NCBI RefSeq assembly: GCF_001447155.2
Contig: NZ_CP014754.1
Location: 992,001 to 1,056,000 of the forward strand
DNA length: 64,000 nucleotides
From: Marinobacter sp. LQ44
GTDB taxonomy: Bacteria; Pseudomonadota; Gammaproteobacteria; Pseudomonadales; Oleiphilaceae
Direction: 5' to 3'
Of this stretch, positions 25,813 through 35,570 are shown one piece after another (the stretch's first letter is position 1; every line of letters begins with the position of its first letter). The position numbers and the translations under genes were made by a program. Under the pieces are notes generated by a model that was not told where the DNA came from, did no database searches, and saw nothing but the letters and a program-made list of their open reading frames with translations.

Positions 25813-28500
25813 CTAAAGCAGCCCCAACTCCCGGGCCCTCACAATGGCCTGGGTTCTGGACTTCACTTCCAGCTTGGCGTTGATTCTGCGGGCATGGGTT
25901 TTCACGGTATGCAGGGAGATGTGCAGCTTGTCTGCGATCTCCTGGTTTGACAGGCCCCTTGCAATCAGTTCCAGAACACCCTGCTCCCGGTCACTGATTG
26001 GCTCCGCGAGCGCATCGGCAACCACCACCGCGCCCTCGATACCAAACAGTTCGCCCAACGCACTGGTAAAGGGGCATTTCTCCAACCCCCTGAAGGTCTT
26101 TTCCATGAGGGGGCGTAGCTCCTGCATCAGTTCTGCGAAAGGACTGATGAAGTGCTCTCTTGCAGCCTCCCGAACGACGCTTTCCAGCTGTCGTCTACCA
26201 GCAGGCACCCCTTTCTCTTCCGTCAGGAGCACCGCATCCAGCAGGCCCGCATGCAGCAGAAGTCCCCAGGGCAGAGCGTCTTCGTACCGGTGATATACGG
26301 CAGAGAGATGCTCCCGGGCCCGAATCAGGTCTCCGTTCACCAGATCAATCCGCACCTGCAGGCAGTCCAGCAAGCCTGGGATCATCGGGAACAGTTCGGG
26401 AACACAGCCGTCCTTGCGAAAAGGCGCCAGCTTTGCCATTGCCTGGGAGGCGCTCTCCGGTTGTCCACAGGCCAACCAGCAGCTCGCTTTCAGCGCTTCA
26501 AGTACCGGCAGATAAACAGACTCGTCAACCTGCCAGGAATGCATGGTTCGTTCCGCACGGCCAATCCATACAAAGGCATCGTCCATACGGCCCTGAGCCC
26601 GACACATCAGAACCCTCAACGCCATAGCCAACAGCAGCCCCAGATCCCGGGTTTGCTCCGCATGCCGGGCGCAGCTAACCAACAGACGATCGGCCTCTTT
26701 CAGGCGGCCTTTATGCCAGAGCACCAGAACCAGATTCAGCTGTAACCGTGTTTCCCCAATCCGGGCAGGCCGGCTGAGCTCCTGCATGGCGGTATCCAGC
26801 CCGGTGCGCAAAAGCTGTTCTGCGTGCCCCAGAGCACCCTTGCCCAGCTCAATTCTGGCGTGAGCGTAGACCGCCAGAGCTTCAGAACCAGAGTCGCCAG
26901 CTTCCCGAGCCAACTTTGCCGCAATTCGATTGGCATCCCGCGCTGCCTGAAAATACCCACCAGCGCACAAGGCACTGGACCTGACAATTTGAGTCACCAG
27001 CTGCGCCTGGGTTGACAAGCCTCCCGTCGCCAGCGCCTTGTCAGCCATCTCAAGCGCAGGTGCCACAAAGCCCTCTCCCCGGAGGATAAACGCTTTAAGG
27101 GCATATATTCGGGCTGCCTGTTCTTTCAGGTCTGACACACTGAAGGATTCAAGCAACTCTCGAGCCTGGCGGAATTGGCCGCCAATCGCGTGAACCCAGC
27201 CATAGACAATTCGCAGCCGGGCACTCCGCTCCAGCAACTGAGCAGGCAGGCTTCGTCGCAGCGTCAGCAACGATGCTGTGTCTTGCCCCAACAGCAGTGC
27301 CTCGGTGCCCTCGGACGCGATGCGTATAACCTCATCATTGTCACCCGCCTGCAACGCGTACTTGAGCGCCTCCGGAAACTGCTCCCGCTGCCCAAACCAA
27401 CGGCTTGCCATCAGCATGCGGGTGGCGTAACCGCCCATCGCGGGTGCCTGCAACCAGGCCTGAAGTAACGGGTTCAGACGATACCAGCGGCCCCTCCCCG
27501 GCACCTGCTTTAATGGCAGTCCGCGTTCTGCCGCCGACGATGGCGGCATATCCGGCTCTGCGGTGGTGCCCTCCAGCGTCAGGAACAGCTCATCTGAACA
27601 GCTTTCGAGCTCCGCCATCACTCGCAAACTGCGAACCTGTGACTGCGCCAGCGGCGCAAGCACGGTGCTCTTGATAAACCGTTCCACGGACTCGGTTTCG
27701 TGAACCGGCTTTCTTTCATCGCCACGAGCGAGCTCACGAAGGTACAGGGCCAGTGGGGTTGGCCAGCCTTCCGTCAGGTTGTACAGGTGGTCGATGGCCA
27801 CGCTGGTAATCAGGCGTTCATCACGTGCTTGCTGAAAAAACTCGAACGTTTCAGACCGGGAGAACTCGAGGCGATCCACAGATAAGTGCTGGTAGACACC
27901 CTGCAGATCCAGCGTGTGGCTTTCAAACGGCAGGGGTAAACGTGATGCCATCACCACCGCCAGGTTGCCCGGAATGTCTGTGGCTAGCTGATGGAGTAAT
28001 CCCACCACCGCCGGGTTCGTCAGGTGGTGTAGATTATCCAGAACCAGTACATCCCGATTGGATTCCTCCTTTCGGGTTTTGGTGACCAGAAGAAAAGACA
28101 GATGATCCTGGAAAGTACCGCCACTTGGCGCGGCGACGTCAGAAAGACCAAGGGCCGTGGCCAACAGCGAGAGAAAACGGGAAGGGGCGTTGTCACCGCC
28201 GTTAAGTGTAACCCAGCGAACACTGGCATCCTGCGTAGCATTCAGCGCGCTCACCAGGGAGTGGGTTTTCCCATAACCACTGGGCGCCTCCAGAAACAGC
28301 AAACGCCCTGGCGACATAGCCGCCAGGATCTGCTGATCCAGCTCGGGCCGGATTAGCCTGGTGTCGGGAATGGCCGGAATCTGAAGCCTGTGCTCCAGAA
28401 GATCCCGCACCAGCTCCCCGTGCGCCAGGCCATTGTTGGCGGACTGAAATTCATCGTTGGCTGCAAAGCCATCATTATAGGATTTCACGCACTGCCCCAT
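25813..28500 (-). CDS. MalT/LAL-type LuxR-family transcriptional activator
   Basis: 895 residues. An N-terminal STAND/AAA ATPase with Walker A APSGYGKT (about residue 72) and DVLVLDNLHHL as Walker B. A long TPR-like alpha-helical region (about 380-820) follows, then a C-terminal LuxR helix-turn-helix (SDREQGVLELIARGLSNQEI, HISLHTVKTHARRINAKL). This is the MalT layout: ATP plus an inducer drives multimerisation and DNA binding. In hydrocarbon degraders AlkS belongs to the same class, but nothing here proves an alkane role. Neighbours include a DUF1302/DUF1329 pair and a thiolase beyond the group II intron, possible targets. Confidence 0.9.
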   Translation of the reverse strand: MGQCVKSYNDGFAANDEFQSANNGLAHGELVRDLLEHRLQIPAIPDTRLIRPELDQQILAAMSPGRLLFLEAPSGYGKTHSLVSALNATQDASVRWVTLNGGDNAPSRFLSLLATALGLSDVAAPSGGTFQDHLSFLLVTKTRKEESNRDVLVLDNLHHLTNPAVVGLLHQLATDIPGNLAVVMASRLPLPFESHTLDLQGVYQHLSVDRLEFSRSETFEFFQQARDERLITSVAIDHLYNLTEGWPTPLALYLRELARGDERKPVHETESVERFIKSTVLAPLAQSQVRSLRVMAELESCSDELFLTLEGTTAEPDMPPSSAAERGLPLKQVPGRGRWYRLNPLLQAWLQAPAMGGYATRMLMASRWFGQREQFPEALKYALQAGDNDEVIRIASEGTEALLLGQDTASLLTLRRSLPAQLLERSARLRIVYGWVHAIGGQFRQARELLESFSVSDLKEQAARIYALKAFILRGEGFVAPALEMADKALATGGLSTQAQLVTQIVRSSALCAGGYFQAARDANRIAAKLAREAGDSGSEALAVYAHARIELGKGALGHAEQLLRTGLDTAMQELSRPARIGETRLQLNLVLVLWHKGRLKEADRLLVSCARHAEQTRDLGLLLAMALRVLMCRAQGRMDDAFVWIGRAERTMHSWQVDESVYLPVLEALKASCWLACGQPESASQAMAKLAPFRKDGCVPELFPMIPGLLDCLQVRIDLVNGDLIRAREHLSAVYHRYEDALPWGLLLHAGLLDAVLLTEEKGVPAGRRQLESVVREAAREHFISPFAELMQELRPLMEKTFRGLEKCPFTSALGELFGIEGAVVVADALAEPISDREQGVLELIARGLSNQEIADKLHISLHTVKTHARRINAKLEVKSRTQAIVRARELGLL

Positions 28501-28747
28501 TGAAAACCGGCTTACTGCTATCGACAGGCCGGCGTAAAAAGAATCTTCTTTTCACGGATTATGGCTTGGCGTCCTGCATCGGGTACGCCTTTAGTATGAG
28601 TTACTGGCAAGAAGGTTAAACCAAAGGGGGGGAAGCTGCAAAAAATTGACGTGTAAAAAGTTTGTCAGTGGCAGATTTCTAACACCAAAAGTTCGGTTAC
28701 AGCCACAAACGAGTAGGGTGAGGCGTCACCGCCTCATCCCTCTCACA

Positions 28748-28778
28748 GAACCGTACATACGGACCACGTATACGGCTC
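28748..28778 (-). ncRNA. Group II intron domain V
   Basis: On the minus strand GAGCCGTA pairs with TACGGTTC around an inner stem TACG/CGTA, with a TG bulge where the catalytic two-base bulge of domain V belongs. This small hairpin is the most conserved part of group II ribozymes. Confidence 0.85.
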
Positions 28779-28784
28779 ATGCCA

Positions 28785-30062
28785 TTAACTTGCCCTGAAC
28801 TCGGGGACAGGGATGCCGGTTCGTACTTTGGTCAGATCCATCAACCTCAGCTCATTGTGCAGATAGGCGTTGGGTAAGGCCAGGCTTGCCAGCGGTGAAG
28901 CCGCATTACGCCAGCTTTGCATCTTGATGAACTTAAACGGCGGGCGATAGCCCAGCTGTTTCAGCCTCCGATGCAACCGGCCCGGCTTCTTCCACTGCTT
29001 GAGCTGGATGCAGCGCAGGCGCCGCCTTAACCAACTCATCACCTGCTTCAGCACCCTCGCGCAGTTCGCCACCCGGAAGTAGTTGGCAAAGCCCCGTAGC
29101 ACCGGATTCAGCTCGCGGATAATCGCCGCAAGCCCGATGCCCCGGTTACGCTTTGTCAGCGCTTTCAGCTTCTGCTTGAGTTTCACCACCTTCTTGTCCT
29201 GGATGCGGGTGTAGTTCGTGTAGATCACCACGCCCAGGAACTTTACCCCCTCATCGCTGTGGGCGATGTGGGTCTTGGTGACGTTCACCGTCAGCTTCAG
29301 CTCTTCTTCCAGATAGCGTTGGGCCACCCGTAACGCATTCTCCGCGCCCGCTCGTGAGCCGCACAGGATCAGGATGTCGTCCGCGTAGCGGACGATCCGG
29401 TGCCCCCGCGCTTTCATGAACTGGTCGAAGGCGTCCAGGTAGGCGTTTGCGATCAGCGGACTGATCACGCCACCCTGAGGGCTTCCCAGTTCCGTCTCTT
29501 CGAGGTGGTATCCCACCATCACGCCACTTTCCAGGAACTGGCGCAGCAGTGACAGGACACTGCCGTCCGTGATCCGTTGGCGGAACTGGCGGATGATCAG
29601 GTCATGGTTGAGCGTGTCGAAGCATTTCGACAGGTCCATGTCCACAACCCAGTCACGCCGGTATCGGCGGATAAACAACTCCGCCTTGCCGATGGCGTGG
29701 TGACCACTGCGTCCCGGACGATACCCGTAACTCGACGGGTGGAAATCCGGCTCGAAGATCGGTTCGATAATACGGCGCAGCGCCTGTTGCACAACCCGGT
29801 CCCGAACCGTCGGAATGCCCAGCAGACGCTCACCGCCGTCATCCTTGGCGATGGCTACGCGTCTGACTGGCTGCGCCCGATAGCGCTTTTCCTTCAGCTC
29901 GAGCAACAGGCACGACAGCTCCACCTCCAGATTCGCCTCAAACCCACTCAGGCTCTGCCCATCGATTCCGGCCGCGCCCTTGTTGCGTTTGATGTGTCTG
30001 AAGGCTTCATACAGGCGCTGTTTTGACAGCAATTGCCCGTACAGACTGTAGTATTTCCTCAT
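28785..30062 (-). CDS. ltrA: Group II intron reverse transcriptase/maturase
   Basis: 425 residues. RT fingers and palm with KNKGAAGIDG-type motif (HIKRNKGAAGIDGQSL), RLLGIPTVRDRVVQQAL, SYGYRPGRSGHHAI, VDMDLSKCFDTLNH (first catalytic Asp), SPQGGVISPLIAN and the active-site YADD. The GIIM maturase/X domain (VLRGFANYFRVANC, about 310-370) follows. No HNH endonuclease is visible at the C-terminus, as in short group IIC-like proteins. It would splice its host intron and copy it into new sites. The frame is intact from ATG 30062. Confidence 0.93.
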   Translation of the reverse strand: MRKYYSLYGQLLSKQRLYEAFRHIKRNKGAAGIDGQSLSGFEANLEVELSCLLLELKEKRYRAQPVRRVAIAKDDGGERLLGIPTVRDRVVQQALRRIIEPIFEPDFHPSSYGYRPGRSGHHAIGKAELFIRRYRRDWVVDMDLSKCFDTLNHDLIIRQFRQRITDGSVLSLLRQFLESGVMVGYHLEETELGSPQGGVISPLIANAYLDAFDQFMKARGHRIVRYADDILILCGSRAGAENALRVAQRYLEEELKLTVNVTKTHIAHSDEGVKFLGVVIYTNYTRIQDKKVVKLKQKLKALTKRNRGIGLAAIIRELNPVLRGFANYFRVANCARVLKQVMSWLRRRLRCIQLKQWKKPGRLHRRLKQLGYRPPFKFIKMQSWRNAASPLASLALPNAYLHNELRLMDLTKVRTGIPVPEFRAS

Positions 30063-30792
30063 GCCTGCTCATCTCCGCGATGACGGCTTCGAGGGTTGGC
30101 TTGGCTGCCGGTGTGTTTCAAGCGATCCGCCCGGGTGCTAGCGCTCAGGCAATCTGCCGCCACGGTATCGCTCTACTCCCTTGTTCGGAGAACACCAGAG
30201 CCACTGCGTTCCCGCAGTACCCCAGTGCACGTCCCTGCCCCGTCGGGCAGCTTGTGAACACAGCGTCCACCTCTCACTCGTCGTCCGTCATTCTCGTTAA
30301 TGACTTCCGCCCTTCGCATCCGATCAGAGCTTTTGACCCTGACCGGTCCGCTGAACCTCCGTCAGCGGTCATTCCGGTTTTATCCTCCACGCTGTTACCA
30401 GGCTTCTCAGGCCGGAACTTCCTCACTACTACGGCTTCATCTGCCACCTCGCACCAACTGCGGCCTCGGCTTTCACCTTGCGCCACAGCCTCCGACAACG
30501 CCGGATTCGGTGTCAGGCTTCCCCGGTTACTGCACCGGCTCCCTGTTAACGATGCCACCCTCAAACACAGCCCAGGTCTGACTGAGTATCGGGCGTCGCG
30601 TTATTTCGCACGCTGGCCCACCTGACCTGCCGAAGCAGGTTCACTTGCGTTGTGTACCGTTAACTTCCTATGGCTTCCTTCAGACCCCACCGTTGGCCAG
30701 TGACGCCCTTGCCAGTCGGATTGTCTTCCCCTCAGTCGGGGTGACGCCATCTTCTTTCAGATGGCCGGGTTTGCCGGCTTCGCCGGGCAAAC

Positions 30793-30822
30793 AAAAAACG
30801 GCGGACCAAGGGTCCGCCGTTT
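30793..30822 (-). terminator. Rho-independent terminator of the DUF1329 gene
   Basis: On the minus strand ACGGCGGACC, short loop CTT, GGTCCGCCGT, then TTTTTT. The stem is 10 bp and the U-run six. It sits about 23 bases after the stop of the gene at 30845 and marks the upstream edge of the group II intron. Confidence 0.93.
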
Positions 30823-30844
30823 CAGCTACTACTACGCCCGTCTG

Positions 30845-32206
30845 TTACCGGGTGCCTGCCCGGCGAAGCGCCGCCGGCGTGTAGTCCCGTGACTGACGCT
30901 CAACGCCGAACGTGTACGGGTTGTTTTCTTCGTTGGTCAGGCCCAAAGCGAGGTAGCGACCAGACAGAAGATCATACAGAACCTCGATGGCGTACCAAGG
31001 CACGTCCTGATCATAGAACTGCATGCCATGTGCCTCGGCGACACGCCACAGCTCTCCACGACCGTCGTAATGATCAATGACTGACGCCTGCCAGGAGTCT
31101 TCGTTCAGGTAGAAATCACGCTGTGCGTATACATGACGCTCACCGTCTTTCAGAGTAGCGCGAACGTGCCATACCCGATGCAACTCATAGCGGGCCAGGT
31201 CCTGATTAATATGGCCGGCCTTGATGATGTCGTTATAGGTCAGACTGCGATCAACAAGCTTGTAAGAGTTGTAGGGGATGTACATCTCTTTTTTGCCAAC
31301 CAGCTCCCAGTTATAGCGATCCGGTGCGCCGTTGAACATGTCGAAGTTATCAGAAGTACGCATGCCATCAGCGGCAGTACCCGGACCATCGTAAGCCACC
31401 TGCGGGGCGCGACGAACGCGACGCTGGCCAGCGTTGTAAATCCAGGCGCGGCGTGGTTCTTTCACCTGATCAAGCGTCTCGTGAACCAGGAGTACGTTAC
31501 CCGCAAGACGGGCCGGAGCAGTAATGGCCTGCTTGAAGTAAAACAGCACGTTATCATCCTGACCCGGTTGGTAGTCTGTCAGATAACGGTTCCAGGTCAG
31601 CTCATCCTGGAATTTGACCACTGAGAAAGCACCGTTGGTGGTTGGCGTGACCTGGCCCACGTTACGCTGAACCGAACCACCACGATATCGAGTGATGTGA
31701 TTCCAGATCGCTTCCAGACCGTTCTGGGGAATCGGGAAAGGCGTTGCGTTGGCGTAGTTACCAATGCCATTTCCACCCTGAATCAGCTCGGAACGGGTAG
31801 CGTTCTTGACAGTCTCATCCATGATGTCCTGAGGATAGACAGCAGTCCGGTGAGTCGGATAAACCGGCATTTTGTAGCTGGGATACTGTCTGATCATGGC
31901 AACCTGTCCCGGGGACAGTTTATCTGCGTACTGATCCACGTTGCTCTGATCAATCACAAACTTTGGCTGCTCGTTAGGAAATGGGTTTACGTAAATGCCA
32001 TCCCCTTTGTAGCCCGCCGGCGGTGTGGTCAAGCCACCTGTCCACGCGGGGATGTCACCGCCGTTACCTGCGCGCTCTGCACCCATCGGTGTCAGCGTAT
32101 CGCCCAGCTTGGCTGCTTCCTCAGCAGAAACCGCGCCCCAGGCCTGGCCCGCAAAGAGACTTGCAGCCAGAACGCCGGTGGCCAGTAGTTTCTTGTTCAG
32201 TTTCAT
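30845..32206 (-). CDS. DUF1329 family exported protein
   Basis: 453 residues. Signal peptide ending near GQAWGA, then the DUF1329 body (LGDTLTPMGAERAGNGGDIP near the mature start, ERHVYAQRDFYLNEDSWQAS late). The fold resembles LolA/LppX-type lipid-binding proteins by family knowledge. DUF1329 and DUF1302 genes normally occur side by side, often near RND transporters or hydrophobic-compound catabolism, and are thought to handle hydrophobic substrates at the outer membrane; the substrate is not known here. It is the second gene of the pair, 33 bases after DUF1302, with a strong terminator after it. Confidence 0.9.
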   Translation of the reverse strand: MKLNKKLLATGVLAASLFAGQAWGAVSAEEAAKLGDTLTPMGAERAGNGGDIPAWTGGLTTPPAGYKGDGIYVNPFPNEQPKFVIDQSNVDQYADKLSPGQVAMIRQYPSYKMPVYPTHRTAVYPQDIMDETVKNATRSELIQGGNGIGNYANATPFPIPQNGLEAIWNHITRYRGGSVQRNVGQVTPTTNGAFSVVKFQDELTWNRYLTDYQPGQDDNVLFYFKQAITAPARLAGNVLLVHETLDQVKEPRRAWIYNAGQRRVRRAPQVAYDGPGTAADGMRTSDNFDMFNGAPDRYNWELVGKKEMYIPYNSYKLVDRSLTYNDIIKAGHINQDLARYELHRVWHVRATLKDGERHVYAQRDFYLNEDSWQASVIDHYDGRGELWRVAEAHGMQFYDQDVPWYAIEVLYDLLSGRYLALGLTNEENNPYTFGVERQSRDYTPAALRRAGTR

Positions 32207-32239
32207 TTAAATTACCTCGTTAAACGAATTCGGTCCGGT

Positions 32240-34147
32240 TCAGAATGAGTAGGAGACGCTAGCACTCACGAAATCACGGTCGGTCAACTCGTTATACGGC
32301 TTGCCACCGAAAAAGTTTGTGTAACCAATGTTGCCGGTGATTTTGTTCTGGTAAACCGCCTCCAGGGACAGGCCGATTGCCTTGTTACCCTCGTTGAAGG
32401 CGCCGCCTGGCTGAGGCGCATAACCTTTCACGTCGTGGCTCCACGCCAATTGCGGCGACAGGTTGATACCCGCAAATACGTTGGGGTAATCCCACACCAG
32501 GCGCGAACGGTAGCCCCAGGAGAACGAAGTAGTGAAGCCTTCGTTGTTGCAGTAATTGGTGTTGATATTAGCTCCACCAGCACAGACATCCGCACCGCCG
32601 AGCGATTCCAACGGAATCTGCCCAACACCGAAGGTGCCCGAGCGGCCATAACGTGCTTCGGAATAGTCTGGCAGATCATGGACGTAGGTGGCACCAAATT
32701 CCGTGATCAAAGACAAACGACTAGCGCCCATCACTTGGTCGAAGAACTTGATCAGCGTGAACTGAGCCTGCGAAACCTTAAAGCGGTCATAACCATCCAC
32801 AACCTTGCCGGCAAGATTGCCGCCACCGGACTCTGCCAGGCGCTGACGCTCCAGCAAGCTCAACGGGGTCTGGTTGCCATCTGCGGCAGTACGCGATTGC
32901 ACGCCACCGAGAAGCAATTCAAACGCGTTCCACTGAATTGGAACGTTCTCGCGGAAGCTGTACTCCGCACCAAGCGACCAGCCTCCGGGGGTGGTCGTGT
33001 TGACGCTAATGCCGTACAGATTAATGTTCTCCGGATACTCTATAAAGTAGCTCGGGAACGTTGAGTTCGGTAAATTCGGGTCGTTCTGCTGCGTGCCACT
33101 CGGGGATGCCGGGTTATTAACCACACCACTCACATATGGAAGCCGGCTGTTGTACTTGATGTAGTAAAACCCGAATTCAGAGTCGTTCAGCGAGGGAACG
33201 TACCACCGGAATGCCACACCGAACTGGTCTTTGGAATCTGCCTCTTTATCGGCCAGACGCGGTGCAACAAAGCCCTGGGCCAATGCCTGCGAGTCCGGCA
33301 ACTGGCCAGCCAATAACACCGGGCCGCAACCGTCAGCGGCGAAGTCATTGGTGGAGAAGAAGGTACCACAATCGTCTGGGCGAACAGGCTCCCAATCCGC
33401 TTGCACGAACGCCTCAACAGAAACCGTATCTGTCAGGCCAACAGAAACATAAAACATTTCTACTGGCAGAAGCGCGTCTTTCAATTCTGACCCTGGGGCA
33501 CGGAAGGCAGGTACATCAATGGGGTTGATGGTATTGATACCACCCTGGATAAAGGTACTCTCACCCCAGCTGACTACTTGCTTGCCGTAACGGGCACTGA
33601 CCGGCATGTTGGCAACATACCAGTCGGTAAAAACGTACGCATCGAGTATTTCACCACCGGAAGCATTGGCCTTGGCGCGGTCATTCAGCTCTCGCTGCTG
33701 CCCTACATCGTCAGTCGCCCGGCCTTCATCTTTCAGTTCGAAGTCATACCAGTAACGACCACGTACCAGACCACCCACGCGAGTCAGAACGTTGCTGTCC
33801 ACGGAGTAATCAAGGAACAACTCACTGTTACCTTTAACAATCTTCGAGTAGGTATCGCCTTTATCAAAGTTCAGGTTACCGTCGTCATAGTTGTTGGTGG
33901 ACGCACCAATATTGGCAAGCGGCTGACCCGGAGCGTACTCGGGGCCAAGGTTGCCCTGACCAATCAGGCGCCTGTCCCGATCTTGAGTTCTCCAACCCAC
34001 ACCAGCTGACAACGTGGTATTGAACTGCGCTTCAACATCTCCCACATAAAAGGATATAGCAGAGGCCGGGGCGGATACGCCGGCGGCTATGGCGACGGCA
34101 AGCGGTAACTTGGTCCAACGCTGCCACGGTTGAGTTTTTCTTGTCAT
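32240..34147 (-). CDS. DUF1302 family outer-membrane protein
   Basis: 635 residues. Signal peptide (KLPLAVAIAAGVSAPASA), then a long beta-rich body that ends FVSASVSYSF with a terminal phenylalanine, as in outer-membrane barrels. Family blocks include VEAQFNTTLSAGVGWRTQDR and YGKQVVSWGESTFIQGGINT. The protein is thought to form a channel or receptor working with the DUF1329 partner encoded downstream. The upstream spacer (34148-34317) probably holds the promoter of the pair, but no clear site was identified. Confidence 0.9.
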   Translation of the reverse strand: MTRKTQPWQRWTKLPLAVAIAAGVSAPASAISFYVGDVEAQFNTTLSAGVGWRTQDRDRRLIGQGNLGPEYAPGQPLANIGASTNNYDDGNLNFDKGDTYSKIVKGNSELFLDYSVDSNVLTRVGGLVRGRYWYDFELKDEGRATDDVGQQRELNDRAKANASGGEILDAYVFTDWYVANMPVSARYGKQVVSWGESTFIQGGINTINPIDVPAFRAPGSELKDALLPVEMFYVSVGLTDTVSVEAFVQADWEPVRPDDCGTFFSTNDFAADGCGPVLLAGQLPDSQALAQGFVAPRLADKEADSKDQFGVAFRWYVPSLNDSEFGFYYIKYNSRLPYVSGVVNNPASPSGTQQNDPNLPNSTFPSYFIEYPENINLYGISVNTTTPGGWSLGAEYSFRENVPIQWNAFELLLGGVQSRTAADGNQTPLSLLERQRLAESGGGNLAGKVVDGYDRFKVSQAQFTLIKFFDQVMGASRLSLITEFGATYVHDLPDYSEARYGRSGTFGVGQIPLESLGGADVCAGGANINTNYCNNEGFTTSFSWGYRSRLVWDYPNVFAGINLSPQLAWSHDVKGYAPQPGGAFNEGNKAIGLSLEAVYQNKITGNIGYTNFFGGKPYNELTDRDFVSASVSYSF

Positions 34148-34317
34148 TGGAAGGCTACTCCGTTGTTGTTCTGAGTCGCTGCTCGGTTGTTCTGATTTTG
34201 GTGTCTTGGCGGCTGTGCATACAGTGCCGTGATGCTTGCACTATAGCTAAGGCCTTTGGGGGCTTTGATCAGTCAAAAGTATGATTTTGCTGTCACTCTC
34301 CGTTTAGCCGTGTTCTC

Positions 34318-34351
34318 GCACTCCCTCACTATAGACAAGATTCGGGAGTGC
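34318..34351 (-). terminator. Hairpin downstream of the thiolase gene
   Basis: GCACTCCC (34318-34325) and GGGAGTGC (34344-34351) form an 8-bp inverted repeat with an 18-base loop, 16 bases past the thiolase stop. No T-run is present, so the role as terminator is tentative. Confidence 0.4.
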
Positions 34352-34367
34352 AACCACTTTGACTGTA

Positions 34368-35552
34368 TTACAGAACTTCGATGGCCATGGCGGTGGCTTC
34401 ACCCCCGCCAATACACAGTGCGGCAACGCCCTTTTTCTTTCCGTAGTGCTTGAGGGCATGCATCAGAGTTACCAGCAGGCGGGAGCCGGTGGAGCCTACC
34501 GGATGACCCTGGGCGCAGGCGCCGCCGTGCACGTTTACCTTGGCCGGGTCCAGACCGAGCTCTTTGATCGGCATCATGGCAACCATGGCGAAGGCTTCAT
34601 TGATTTCGAAAAGATCAACGTCGTCTTTGGTCCAGCCGGTTTTCTTGAACAGCGTTTCAATGGCGCCCACCGGGGCGCAGGTGAACTCACTCGGGTGCTG
34701 AGACTGGGTGCTATGGGCCACGATACGGGCCATCGGCTTCAGGCCGCGTTTTTCCGCTTCGGACTCACGCATCAGAACCAGAGCGGAAGATCCGTCAGAA
34801 ATAGAGGAAGCGTTTGCTGCAGTCACGGTGCCATCTTTGGCAAATGCCGGGCGCAGGGTCGGGATTTTCTCAATATTGGCCGCGTGTGGCTGCTCATCAT
34901 CTTCAACAACCACCTCGCCCTTGCGGGTTTTAACGGTAACCGGAATGATCTCGTCTTTAAGCAGGCCTTCCTCAATCGCTTTCTTGGCACGGGTCAGTGA
35001 CTGGATGGCGTACTCATCCATATCTTCCCGGCTATAGCCCTTTTTGTCCGCCATTTCCTGGGCAAAAGAACCCATCAGCCGACCGGTTTCCGCATCTTCC
35101 AGACCGTCCAGGAACATATGATCCTCCGGAGCCTGACCAGGCCCCATACGGTAGCCCTGGCGGGCACCAAGCAGCACGTAAGGCGCGTTGGACATGCTTT
35201 CCATACCGCCAGCGACCATGATGTCGTTGGTGCCTGCCTTGATCAGGTCATGCGCCAGCATGGCCGCTTTCATGCCCGAGCCGCACAGCTTGTTGATGGT
35301 GGTGGCACCCGTGCTGTCCGGCAGGCCGGCCTTGCGCATGGCCTGGCGGGCCGGGCCCTGCTTGAGACCGGCAGGTAGCACGTTACCCATGATGACTTCC
35401 TGAATATCCGCGGGCTGCAGGCCAGCGCGCTTGACGGCTTCGGCAATGGAAATAGCGCCCAGTTCGGGGGCGGATACAGGGGCGAGACTGCCCATAAATC
35501 CGCCCATGGGAGTGCGTACGCCGCTTACGATGACTACGTTGTCTTGGCTCAT
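34368..35552 (-). CDS. Acetyl-CoA C-acetyltransferase (thiolase)
   Basis: 394 residues. Thiolase active-site residues are all visible: nucleophile Cys in NKLCGSGMKA (about 89), His in GGACAQGHPVGSTG (about 350) and Cys in AALCIGGGEA (about 380), plus NEAFAMV. The family condenses or cleaves acetyl-CoA with acyl-CoA; the length and motifs fit biosynthetic AtoB/PhaA-type enzymes better than FadA, but this was not tested. ATG 35552 has AGAGG upstream; the longer frame runs into tandem repeats and is not coding. It is a single-gene unit on the same strand as the DUF1302 gene. Confidence 0.93.
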   Translation of the reverse strand: MSQDNVVIVSGVRTPMGGFMGSLAPVSAPELGAISIAEAVKRAGLQPADIQEVIMGNVLPAGLKQGPARQAMRKAGLPDSTGATTINKLCGSGMKAAMLAHDLIKAGTNDIMVAGGMESMSNAPYVLLGARQGYRMGPGQAPEDHMFLDGLEDAETGRLMGSFAQEMADKKGYSREDMDEYAIQSLTRAKKAIEEGLLKDEIIPVTVKTRKGEVVVEDDEQPHAANIEKIPTLRPAFAKDGTVTAANASSISDGSSALVLMRESEAEKRGLKPMARIVAHSTQSQHPSEFTCAPVGAIETLFKKTGWTKDDVDLFEINEAFAMVAMMPIKELGLDPAKVNVHGGACAQGHPVGSTGSRLLVTLMHALKHYGKKKGVAALCIGGGEATAMAIEVL

Positions 35553-35570
35553 TTGTGACCTCTCTTGGTA

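Larger units (their letters stand above)
28711..30790 (-). mobile_element. Group II intron (ribozyme plus encoded maturase)
   Basis: About 2.1 kb on the minus strand; both ends are approximate. The 3' end is set by domain V (28748-28778) and a domain VI-like stem (GATGAGGCG/CGCCTCACCC) ending near CCCTACTCG at 28711. Domains I-IV fill 30063 to about 30790, with no protein gene there. The reverse transcriptase gene lies in the usual domain IV position. The 5' end lies just past the T-run of a terminator (30793-30822), the type of target used by group IIC introns. Only comparison with an empty site would fix the boundaries. Confidence 0.85.

Noticed and set aside
30023..30625. 200-codon open frame on the plus strand over the intron
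   Set aside because: It runs antisense through the intron's ribozyme domains; no protein features.
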